This document shows positions 24,167 through 31,330 of a DNA stretch of 64,000 nt, piece after piece. A program made the translations under genes and the position numbers. The stretch spans positions 405,864 to 469,863 of the forward strand of contig NZ_JAFICD010000004.1 in assembly GCF_017833525.1 (NCBI RefSeq). Direction: 5' to 3'. The notes beneath the pieces were generated by a model. That model did not search any database. It saw only the letters and a program-made list of their open reading frames with translations, and was not told the origin of the DNA. Each line of letters starts with the position of its first letter. The first letter of the stretch is position 1. Origin of the DNA: Duganella sp. 1411 (GTDB lineage Bacteria > Pseudomonadota > Gammaproteobacteria > Burkholderiales > Burkholderiaceae_D).

Positions 24167-24562
24167 TCAGCTTAATTTCAATGCGGCGCGGATTTGACGC
24201 ATTGCCTCCTCGTGCGGAATAGGCGGGCTAGGGTCATTCAATGCCTCTTGCACCTGGGCTCGGAACCAAGCGTCATATTCCGGGTCGGTCTCCGTTACCG
24301 GCGCGTCCGCGCAGCTATCGGCACGGCTGGCCGCCACTTCAAAATGCAACACGCCTAGTTCTCGTAATTCCAGTTCGACGTCCGATAGCGTGGCTAACAC
24401 CACGGGCAAGCCTCCGGATACGTCGCTCAGCGCGCGCACATCAGAGCGCGCGTGAATGAACACACGCCATTCCCCGTTGGTGCCGACTACCGATACGTCG
24501 TACTCTTCCTCCGAGTTCACCAACGCGCGCACGTCGACGTAATCAAAAGTACCCGCATTCAT
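24167..24562 (-). CDS. Probable antitoxin with PaaA/stability-determinant C-terminus and extra N-terminal domain
   Basis: 131 residues. The C-terminal part, EYDAWFRAQVQEALND followed by PIPHEEAMRQIRAAL, resembles the short antitoxins paired with ParE toxins (PaaA-like stability determinants). The first 85 or so residues (MNAGTFDYVDVRALV onward) form an alpha/beta domain I do not recognise, rich in Val and acidic residues. The ATG at 24562 was chosen because GGGGG lies seven bases upstream. It is followed directly by the broken ParE-type gene. The DNA is noticeably less GC-rich than the ribosomal block. The antitoxin role is inference from the C-terminus and the context. Confidence 0.6.
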   Translation of the reverse strand: MNAGTFDYVDVRALVNSEEEYDVSVVGTNGEWRVFIHARSDVRALSDVSGGLPVVLATLSDVELELRELGVLHFEVAASRADSCADAPVTETDPEYDAWFRAQVQEALNDPSPPIPHEEAMRQIRAALKLS

Positions 24563-24644
24563 GACGATTCCCCCAGGGTTTTTTGAGCCGCCACACATGT
24601 GACATCAAAAAAAACCATTATAGGCCCGCGCCCCGCACGCGCGA

Positions 24645-25490
24645 TCAACCTTCAGGGATGTGGATTCGGGCCTTGATATGCTTCAAATGAGCGACGATGG
24701 TGAAGGTCATCACCACCAGCAGCGACCACGAGCTCCATTTGCTGACGTGAACCGCCGACCAAGCGCCCAACTGATTGGGATAGCGCCAGACGCCCCGGAA
24801 AGTACTGATGTTTTCAGCCAGCCAGATGAAGAACCCGACCAGCACGAACCCCAGCAGCAGCGGCATGCGGCGCTCGCGGTCGAGCGGCCGGAACACCACC
24901 GTGGTGCGGGCGTACAGGCCCAGCGCGCAGGCGGCCAGATACCAGCGGTAGTCGCCGATGTAGTGGTGGGTGAAGAAGTTGACATAGATAAGCAGCGCGA
25001 CCAGCACCGCCATCCAGTACGGCGGATGATGACGAATCCGCAAGTCCAGCAGCCGCCACGCCTGGATGATGTAGCTGCCGACGGCGGCGTACATGAAGCC
25101 GGAGAACAGCGGCACGCCCAACACCTTGGTGTAAGCGAAGTCGGGATAGCTCCACGACTGGATCGCTCCGGACACCTTGAACACCTCCAGCGCGAAACCG
25201 ACCGCATGGAACAGGCAGACCGCCTTGAGCTCGTCCCACGTCTCCAGCCCGGCCCAGGCCATCCACACCTGGATCGCCAGCGCGGCGACCAGCAACACGT
25301 CATAGCGCGGCAGACCGAGGATGCCGGCGCGCGGCACCAGGAACACCGCGGCGAAGAACAACGCCACGAACAGGCACGCCCTCGCCTCCTTGACGCCGAA
25401 ATACAGGAACTCGACCAGCAGGCGGGTGCCGCCGCGCAGGCCACCGCGAACGGAATTGTCGAGCAGATGCTGGTCTAGCGTGGCGAGCAT
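24645..25490 (-). CDS. DUF817 family integral membrane protein
   Basis: 281 residues with about seven membrane helices. Family features: LVEFLYFGVKEARACLF at the start, then LETWDELKAVCLFHAVGFALEVFKV, and the FFTHHYIGDYRWYL motif with its His pair and Asp-Tyr-Arg-Trp. It is related to the Bacillus YoaT group. Function is unknown in the family. The conserved polar residues within helices could bind a ligand or metal, which is speculation. It stands alone between two toxin-antitoxin remnants inside the segment that separates rpsJ from rplC. Confidence 0.82.
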   Translation of the reverse strand: MLATLDQHLLDNSVRGGLRGGTRLLVEFLYFGVKEARACLFVALFFAAVFLVPRAGILGLPRYDVLLVAALAIQVWMAWAGLETWDELKAVCLFHAVGFALEVFKVSGAIQSWSYPDFAYTKVLGVPLFSGFMYAAVGSYIIQAWRLLDLRIRHHPPYWMAVLVALLIYVNFFTHHYIGDYRWYLAACALGLYARTTVVFRPLDRERRMPLLLGFVLVGFFIWLAENISTFRGVWRYPNQLGAWSAVHVSKWSSWSLLVVMTFTIVAHLKHIKARIHIPEG

Positions 25491-25562
25491 GGCGGTTCCG
25501 GTTGGGCAATTGGCAACAGCCTACCGGCGCCGGCGGGTTGTGTCCAGAACTGATGCCTGGGC

Positions 25563-25775
25563 TCACAGCAAGTTACGGAACCGCTCCACACTCAACCCGG
25601 CGCCGCGCACAATCGTGCCGAGCGCAAACGCGTTCACTGGGTTGTGGCGAGGGATGGTGACGACGCGATGGCCATCCGTCATGACGATATGTTTGCCCTG
25701 CCGCGCGACGTGAAAGCCGGCCTTCTGGAGCGCCTTGACCACATCCAGGTGATTGACGCCCGGAATACGCACCAT
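25563..25775 (-). CDS. hicA: HicA-type mRNA interferase toxin
   Basis: 70 residues forming a small dsRBD-like fold, with GFHVARQGKHIVMTDGHRVV containing the catalytic-type histidine in the GKH position. It cleaves mRNA when not bound by HicB. The reading frame is intact. It starts 2 bases after the restored stop of hicB. The accompanying antitoxin gene carries a frameshift, which is unexpected beside a whole toxin. Confidence 0.85.
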   Translation of the reverse strand: MVRIPGVNHLDVVKALQKAGFHVARQGKHIVMTDGHRVVTIPRHNPVNAFALGTIVRGAGLSVERFRNLL

Positions 25776-25777
25776 GG

Positions 25778-25974
25778 CTAGATCGCCACATCCACTTCGC
25801 GCATGATGGCGCCGTGAAGATTCTCTTCCACGACTGAAAGATATTCGGCATGGCGATCTTGATATTTTCAATCGCCTCTTCCTCGCTCGCCCCCTGCGAA
25901 CAGCAGCCCGGCAGCCCTGGAACGGAGACGCTGTAGCCCTCGTCCGATTTATGAAGCGCAACGCGGTATTTCAT
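25778..25974 (-). pseudogene. hicB: HicB-type antitoxin with a one-base frameshift
   Basis: The N-terminal part (MKYRVALHKSDEGYSVSVP, then EEEAIENIKIAM) is a normal HicB half. After the ATG codon at 25849-25851 the frame is lost: EYLSVVEENLHGAIMREVDVAI and a TAG follow only if one base is added at 25847-25848. Without correction translation runs on through hicA for 100 more out-of-frame residues. GGAGG precedes the ATG. It could be a real mutation, programmed frameshift or sequencing error. Confidence 0.78.
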
Positions 25975-26090
25975 GTCGCCTCCTTCTAAAGAGACCAATT
26001 ATAGTCCTCGCCCGCTCCCACTGCCCCTGTATACCCTAAATAGCCGCCGAAGGTTTTCATCGCGCGGTCGTCGCGCCGCACATTAAAAAA

Positions 26091-26118
26091 CCTCCGCCGC
26101 GAACGCCCGCGGCGGAGG
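26091..26118 (-). terminator. Intrinsic terminator of the TonB receptor gene at 26137
   Basis: Perfect 11-base GC stem (CCTCCGCCGCG and its complement) around a 6-base loop, followed on the minus strand by TTTTTT. It lies 19 bases after the receptor stop codon. Confidence 0.93.
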
Positions 26119-26136
26119 TCGTCACTGTGGCGCCGG

Positions 26137-28833
26137 TCAGAACGCGTAACGCGCGTTGACGTAGGCGTAGCGGCCGACGACGTCGTTCAAGCCCTGCACA
26201 TAGGTGTCGTTGTAGACACTGTTGGAATACACCATCGCCTTATCGAACACGTTGTTGACACCGACATTCACGCTCAACTGCTTGCTGGCCTTGAGCGAAT
26301 AGTTCAGGTCCCACACGGTGTACGACGGAATGCGCGCGTTGGTGACCGCCGCGTCCTGCGTGTAGGTCGGATCGGTGATGTTGAGCGTGCCGGCGGCGGT
26401 GCGCGCCGTCAGGCCGATCTCGTGAGCGCCAAACTCATACGCGGTCAGCAACGAGTTGTTCCAGCGCGGATGATAGGTGCCGCCCAGCCGGCTTTTCGGT
26501 TCCTCGCCCGGCGCGATGCTCTGGTCGTACTTGAACGTGTGGTTGTTGACTTCGTGGAAGTGCAGCTTGCCGTAGCCGCCCAGCGACACGTCGTACTTCA
26601 GATCAAGGTCGGCGCCGGAGATCTTGGTCTTGCCAAGATTGCTGAATGGCGTCGTGATGCTCTTGATGCGGCCCTTGTTGAGGCCTGGATGGGTGGCCTC
26701 CAGCGCGGGGTTGCGCGGGTCGCGGCCAATCAGCGCGGCGTAGCCCGGGATGGTGTCCTCGTGGTCCAGGATGTACTGCGCGTCGAGCGGCTGGATGGTG
26801 TCGCGCTGGTCGATGCCGTACCAGTCGAGCGACATCGACAAGTTCTTCAGCGGCTGCAGCACGATGCCAAGCGAGTAATTCTTGGCCTTCTCCGCCTTCA
26901 GGTCCGGGTTGCCCTGCAGGTAGACTTTCGGGCTGTAAGAACAGGTCGCGCCGACATAGCCGAGCGGGCCGCAGCGGGCGTAATCGGCCACCGTGGTGTA
27001 GGCGGTGGTGACGGAGCCAATCTCCGGCAGCGTCGGCGCCTTGAACGAGGTGGTGGCCGAGCCGCGCAGCAGCACCGCGTCGACCGGACGCCAGGCCAGC
27101 GCCAGTTTCGGATTCCAGCTGTTGCCGAAGTCGCTGTAATGGTCGCCGCGCAACGCCAGCTGGGCGTCGAGCGTCGGCAGCACCGGCACCGCCAGTTCGC
27201 CGTACACGGAATACAGGCTGCGCGAGGCCTTGCTGCTGGTGGCGCCGTAGTCGACCACGTTGCCCAGCACGGTCTGCGGGTCGGCGACGTCGTCGATCGA
27301 CTCGTGGCTGGCCTGCGCGCCCCAGGCGAAACCGACCGGGCGGCCCTGCAGCGCGAACAATTCCGACTTGCTCATCTTCCATTCGGCCGTCTCCAGCTTG
27401 GAGGTCGCGGTGTGGTGCATGCCATACAGCATCGGCGAGACCACGCTCATCGGATTGGCCGGATTGAACGGATCATAGCCGCCGACACCCATGACGCCGT
27501 CGTTGAGCAACTTGGTCGAGGCGTCGAGCAGCACGGTGTTGCTGGTGTCGTCGTTGAGCTTGCTGCGGTTCAGATTGACGGCGAATTCGCTGTCCCAGCC
27601 CCGGACGCTGCCGCGCCAGCCGGCCACCACCCGTGCCGTGTCGTTTTTGACGGTTTCCATCTGACGGCCGGCCTCGGTGATCGCGTGGAACACCTGCAGC
27701 CGGTCGCCCGGCGTGAAGCCGTAGGTGGTGTCGGTCGGGCCGGGCAGGCCCAGCACGCCCGGATTGGTGGTGCCGTCCGTCGGCACCAGCTGCGCGCTGC
27801 TGAAGATCGGATATCGCTGCTGGTAGGTCGTCTTGTTGTGGTTCAGGCCCAGCTCGGCGAACAATTCGTCGCCGCCGCCCAGACGCTTGGTGACGATGGT
27901 CGAGACGCCCACGCGTTCGACGCGCGGCGTCAGCTGGCGGTCGGGGTTGGTGAAGCACACCTGGTCGAGCGTGCCGGTGGCGATGCCGACCGTGCCCTTG
28001 CAACCGGGGATGGCGTAGCCCGGCTCGCCGTTGTCGTAGTCGCGCACATAACCCTGGAACTGGTTTTGCGTGCGCTGGTCGGTGCCGCCGAAGCGCCGGT
28101 AGTCCGGATCGGCCAGCGCCGCGTGTTCGCTACTGCGCAGCGAGTTGCGCTTGAGCGCGTCAAGCGTCATCAGGACGTTGTAGCCGTCGTTGTCGAGGTC
28201 GCCCCAACCCTTGGTCAGGCTGGCGTTGAAGGTCGAGCCGTCGCCCTTGACGTTGGCGCCGAGGTTGCCGCTCACCTCCATGCCCTGGTAATTGGCGCGG
28301 GTCTTGAAGTTGATCACGCCGGCCACGGCGTCGGAACCATAGATGGCCGAGGCGCCGTCGCGCAGGATCTCGACGCTCTCCAGCGCCGCCAGCGGAATAT
28401 TGTTGAGGTCGACGAAACTGTTCTCGGCGCCGTTGGCAAAGCCGTAATTGGCCAGGCGGCGTCCGTTGAGCAGGATCAGCGTATATTTGGCGTCCAGTCC
28501 GCGCAGGGCCACCGAGCTGGCGCCGCCGGCGAACGTGTTATAGCTATTGCCGTCGAGCGCGACGCCGACCGACGGCAGCTTGCCCAGCATTTCCACCACC
28601 GTGGCGGCGCCGCTTTTCTCGATGTCGGCGCGGGTGATGATCTCCACCGGGGTCGCGCCCTCGCCGGCGATGCGGGCGATGTTGGACCCGGTGATGATGA
28701 CCTTGGGCGGCTCGGCGGCGGCGCCCTGCACGGCGGTTTGCGCCTGGGCGGTCGACAACAGCACCGTGGCGCCGGCCAACGCGCCCAGTGCCAGACGAAC
28801 AGACAATACTCCCTGCTTTTCTTTTAAGCTCAT
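26137..28833 (-). CDS. TonB-dependent outer-membrane receptor
   Basis: 898 residues with a signal peptide (about 1-31, ending AQAQ). The plug domain (about 45-170) includes KVIITGSNIARIAGEG, LRGLDAKYTLILLNGRRLA and EILRDGASAIYGSDAVAGVINF. A 22-strand barrel follows, ending in the aromatic terminus YVNARYAF required for outer-membrane insertion. It imports a scarce substrate with TonB-ExbBD energy. The subgroup with short plug and GSNIAR start is often found with peptide or oligosaccharide uptake, but no partner enzyme is adjacent, so the substrate is unknown. It is monocistronic, with a strong terminator and an upstream operator-like dyad. Confidence 0.95.
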   Translation of the reverse strand: MSLKEKQGVLSVRLALGALAGATVLLSTAQAQTAVQGAAAEPPKVIITGSNIARIAGEGATPVEIITRADIEKSGAATVVEMLGKLPSVGVALDGNSYNTFAGGASSVALRGLDAKYTLILLNGRRLANYGFANGAENSFVDLNNIPLAALESVEILRDGASAIYGSDAVAGVINFKTRANYQGMEVSGNLGANVKGDGSTFNASLTKGWGDLDNDGYNVLMTLDALKRNSLRSSEHAALADPDYRRFGGTDQRTQNQFQGYVRDYDNGEPGYAIPGCKGTVGIATGTLDQVCFTNPDRQLTPRVERVGVSTIVTKRLGGGDELFAELGLNHNKTTYQQRYPIFSSAQLVPTDGTTNPGVLGLPGPTDTTYGFTPGDRLQVFHAITEAGRQMETVKNDTARVVAGWRGSVRGWDSEFAVNLNRSKLNDDTSNTVLLDASTKLLNDGVMGVGGYDPFNPANPMSVVSPMLYGMHHTATSKLETAEWKMSKSELFALQGRPVGFAWGAQASHESIDDVADPQTVLGNVVDYGATSSKASRSLYSVYGELAVPVLPTLDAQLALRGDHYSDFGNSWNPKLALAWRPVDAVLLRGSATTSFKAPTLPEIGSVTTAYTTVADYARCGPLGYVGATCSYSPKVYLQGNPDLKAEKAKNYSLGIVLQPLKNLSMSLDWYGIDQRDTIQPLDAQYILDHEDTIPGYAALIGRDPRNPALEATHPGLNKGRIKSITTPFSNLGKTKISGADLDLKYDVSLGGYGKLHFHEVNNHTFKYDQSIAPGEEPKSRLGGTYHPRWNNSLLTAYEFGAHEIGLTARTAAGTLNITDPTYTQDAAVTNARIPSYTVWDLNYSLKASKQLSVNVGVNNVFDKAMVYSNSVYNDTYVQGLNDVVGRYAYVNARYAF

Positions 28834-28961
28834 TCAGTTGCTCCCAATTTGCTAAGCGACAGTCGTGGTTCGACTGCATGAAGGTCACCGGCCTGCCTGT
28901 CGCAGGCCGATGAGCCAGTCTCGCATGGGTGCGTTTCATGAGTGAAGCGTGGGGCGGCGCC

Positions 28962-28985
28962 GATTTGTATCAAATTTTACAAATC
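28962..28985. promoter_or_regulatory. Operator-like dyad upstream of the TonB receptor
   Basis: Perfect 8-base arms, GATTTGTA and its complement, around an 8-base AT spacer, 129 bases before the receptor start. An imperfect dyad based on ACCTTTCCTA lies at 29015-29040, between the receptor promoter region and the nuclease gene. Both are in a 239-base AT-rich gap. Binding is inference. Confidence 0.45.
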
Positions 28986-29072
28986 GAACTTTTTACAACA
29001 GTGAGCGGTTACTAACCTTTCCTATTTGTTAGGAAGAGGTACCTTCTTCGTGAAGCTGGGTTTTCACGGCCT

Positions 29073-30113
29073 TCATTTTTTCGAATGTAAAAGACTCCGC
29101 TCACGGTCCAGCTCCGCCCGCAGTTCCTCTTCGCTTGGCAGGAACAGTTTGTATTTAGTGGCAAACAGGTGTTCATTACCGTGTAAAACGGAATAGCGCA
29201 CAACAGAAGCATCTTTTTGTGTGCATAAAATAATACCCACGGTAGGGTTGTCGTCGGGTTCGCGCTTGAACTCGTCGTACATACGGACATACATGTCCAT
29301 CTGACCGATGTCCTGATGGGTTAGCTCGCCGCGTTTCAAATCGAAGATGACGAAGCACTTCAGCAGGAAATTGTAGAACACCAGGTCGATGTAGAAGTCC
29401 TTGCTATCCGTGCTGATACGCTGCTGCCTGGAGACAAATGCGAATCCCTTGCCCAATTCGAGCAGAAACGCTTGTAGCTGGGTCATTAGGGCCTGTTCGA
29501 GTTCGCTCTCCAACACGGTCCCTGCATTGGGCAGGCCAAGAAATTCGAGCACCACGGGGTCGCGCACGAATTCTCGGGGATTGGCTCCCAAGGCCAACAA
29601 CTCGGTGCCCGCCTCCCGCTCAAGCGCAGCACGATCTTGACTGGCAAGCAATCGTTCGTAGTAAAGCGTACCTATCTGACGCTCCAGGGCGCGGGAACTC
29701 CAGTTCTGCGCGACCGCTTCGTCCATGTACCACTGTCGTGCGGCGCAACTGTCCACCCGCAACAAAGTACGATAGTGGGTCCAGCTCAATTCGTGACGCA
29801 GTGCGTCACACTTTGGAAACGCTTGATAAAACAGGCGCATGTAGCGCAGATTTGAAGCGTCGAAGCCCTTGCCGAACTCGGCGCTCAGCGCCTTGGCCAG
29901 TTCGGCCAAGAGTCGCTTTCCATAGGCGGCGCGCACGGCTCCGCCCTGCTCGAATTCAATGATATGCCGGCCCAGCTCCCAACAGGTTCTCACTTGGATG
30001 GTATCGACGGCATGTAGCGCGCGCCCGCGTCCCTGGCGTATCAGTTCACCGAGTTTCGCCAACAATACCCCGACGCTAGCTTCGGAGGCGATACTCGACG
30101 TTGGTTTGCTCAT
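29073..30113 (-). CDS. YhcG-type PDDEXK nuclease-domain protein (DUF1016)
   Basis: 346 residues from the ATG; a GTG five codons upstream is a possible alternative start. The N-terminal helical DUF1016 domain (VRTCWELGRHIIEFEQG, then ASNLRYMRLFYQAFP and LSWTHYRTLLRV) is followed by the PDDEXK-like nuclease domain (SRQQRISTDSKDFYIDLVFYN, then CFVIFDLKRGELTHQDIGQMDMY). Asp in YIDLVF and Asp/Lys in FDLKRG are the likely metal and catalytic residues. Family members often travel with restriction or mobile loci, but their role is not settled. No methylase or specificity subunit is near. The gene is clearly less GC-rich than its neighbours, which suggests recent transfer. Confidence 0.88.
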   Translation of the reverse strand: MSKPTSSIASEASVGVLLAKLGELIRQGRGRALHAVDTIQVRTCWELGRHIIEFEQGGAVRAAYGKRLLAELAKALSAEFGKGFDASNLRYMRLFYQAFPKCDALRHELSWTHYRTLLRVDSCAARQWYMDEAVAQNWSSRALERQIGTLYYERLLASQDRAALEREAGTELLALGANPREFVRDPVVLEFLGLPNAGTVLESELEQALMTQLQAFLLELGKGFAFVSRQQRISTDSKDFYIDLVFYNFLLKCFVIFDLKRGELTHQDIGQMDMYVRMYDEFKREPDDNPTVGIILCTQKDASVVRYSVLHGNEHLFATKYKLFLPSEEELRAELDRERSLLHSKK

Positions 30114-30268
30114 TTGGCGATTTCCCACGATGGTCAGCTAACGACGATATCGGCCCCATGCAAACCGATTTGCGGCATTGCGCCGCACCTTCGTCGTCAA
30201 GCTTATGGCGAATCGGGCGGCCCCGTTTGACTGTCATCAAAGGTTGGGGAGGGGCGCTCGCGGCACCC

Positions 30269-31264
30269 TCAGCGGTTCAACCGCCTGAGAATCTGCGCCC
30301 GCAGCATGCGCGCGCCGTTGTCGTCGAGCGGCGCCAGCGCGTGGCGCGCGGCCGGCGGGATGTGCGCCGCCTCGCCGCCGTCGCTGTCGAACACATAATG
30401 GCGGAAGATCTCCTTCCACGCGGCGCGCTGGGCCGGCGGCAGGTCGCGCAAGGTCATCAGCGCCAGCGACAAGGTGCTGGCCGGCGTGTCCATCCAGTCC
30501 GGCGACTGCCGCCACCAGTAGTTGATCAGGATGTTGAAAGGCTCGAGCCCCTCGACGTGGTGCCACCACATGCTGGGGATGAACAGCGCGTCGCCCGGCC
30601 CCAACTCGGCCGTTTGCGCGTGCCGCAGCGCCTCGGCGAACCGCGGAAAGCGGTCGAAGTCCGGCCGCGCGAAGTCGACCAGGCTGACCGATTGCCCGGC
30701 CGGCGTGAAGTCGAGCGGACCGACATACAGGTTCTTCAACTGCTCCGGCGGGAACAAGGTGAAGCGCCGGCGCCCGGCCGCCACGCAGGCCAGGTTGTCC
30801 GGCACGTCGTAGTGGGCCGGGATGCGCGTGCGGTTGCCGATCCAGATGCTGGCCAGCGCGTCGCGCGCGCCGAGGTCGACATCGTTGTCGGCGCGCAGGC
30901 CCGGCAGGCAGGTGTCGACCGTGGTCGAGCCGACGTACAGGGTGGGCGGATCGGCCGCGTCCAGGTGCGCGGCCAGCGCGTCGAGCACCTGGTCGAAGCG
31001 CACCATCTGCGAACTGAAATTGAAGCCGCTCAGATCGTCGTTGTAGAAGATGCGCCCGCCCGTGCCCGGCGGGCTGTGGCTCGCCAGCACGGTGGCGTCG
31101 CGGTAAAAGCGGCGCAGGTAGGCGTCGGCCTGCGCCGCCGAGGCGCGCGCGGCGCGCACCAGCGGCCAATCGGCCACCAGGCCGCGCAGCACCAGCGGCA
31201 CCGGCGAGGCCAGGACCGCGTCGGACAGCGACGCGCCGCCGTCCACTTCCACTATCGCTTGCAT
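30269..31264 (-). CDS. Cupin-like (JmjC/cupin_8) dioxygenase-family protein
   Basis: 331 residues. The cupin barrel shows the Fe(II)/2-oxoglutarate-type HxD in IPAHYDVPDN and a distal His in FIPSMWWHHVEGL, with a preceding RRFTLFPPEQ strand. The ATG at 31264 has GGGGAAG just upstream; an ATG ten codons earlier is possible. Its stop lies 128 bases before no other gene, and it follows a carbohydrate-type TonB receptor by 66 bases, the same pairing seen in many xanthomonad and sphingomonad receptor loci. It may modify a substrate or protein connected with uptake; the reaction is unknown. Confidence 0.82.
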   Translation of the reverse strand: MQAIVEVDGGASLSDAVLASPVPLVLRGLVADWPLVRAARASAAQADAYLRRFYRDATVLASHSPPGTGGRIFYNDDLSGFNFSSQMVRFDQVLDALAAHLDAADPPTLYVGSTTVDTCLPGLRADNDVDLGARDALASIWIGNRTRIPAHYDVPDNLACVAAGRRRFTLFPPEQLKNLYVGPLDFTPAGQSVSLVDFARPDFDRFPRFAEALRHAQTAELGPGDALFIPSMWWHHVEGLEPFNILINYWWRQSPDWMDTPASTLSLALMTLRDLPPAQRAAWKEIFRHYVFDSDGGEAAHIPPAARHALAPLDDNGARMLRAQILRRLNR

Positions 31265-31330
31265 GGACTTCCCCAATGAAAAAGGCCGTCGCATCGCGAC
31301 GGCCCGTGGCTATTCGCTACCGTTCAGCCA

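Noticed and set aside
25573..25777. Extended 141-residue HicB-like reading frame running through hicA
   Set aside because: After the frameshift the residues lose all HicB resemblance, while the alternative frame restores the family C-terminus and a stop just before hicA.
26422..28827. 801-codon plus-strand frame opposite the first TonB receptor
   Set aside because: Composition of a shadow frame, no signal or domain, and fully covered by a well-supported gene.
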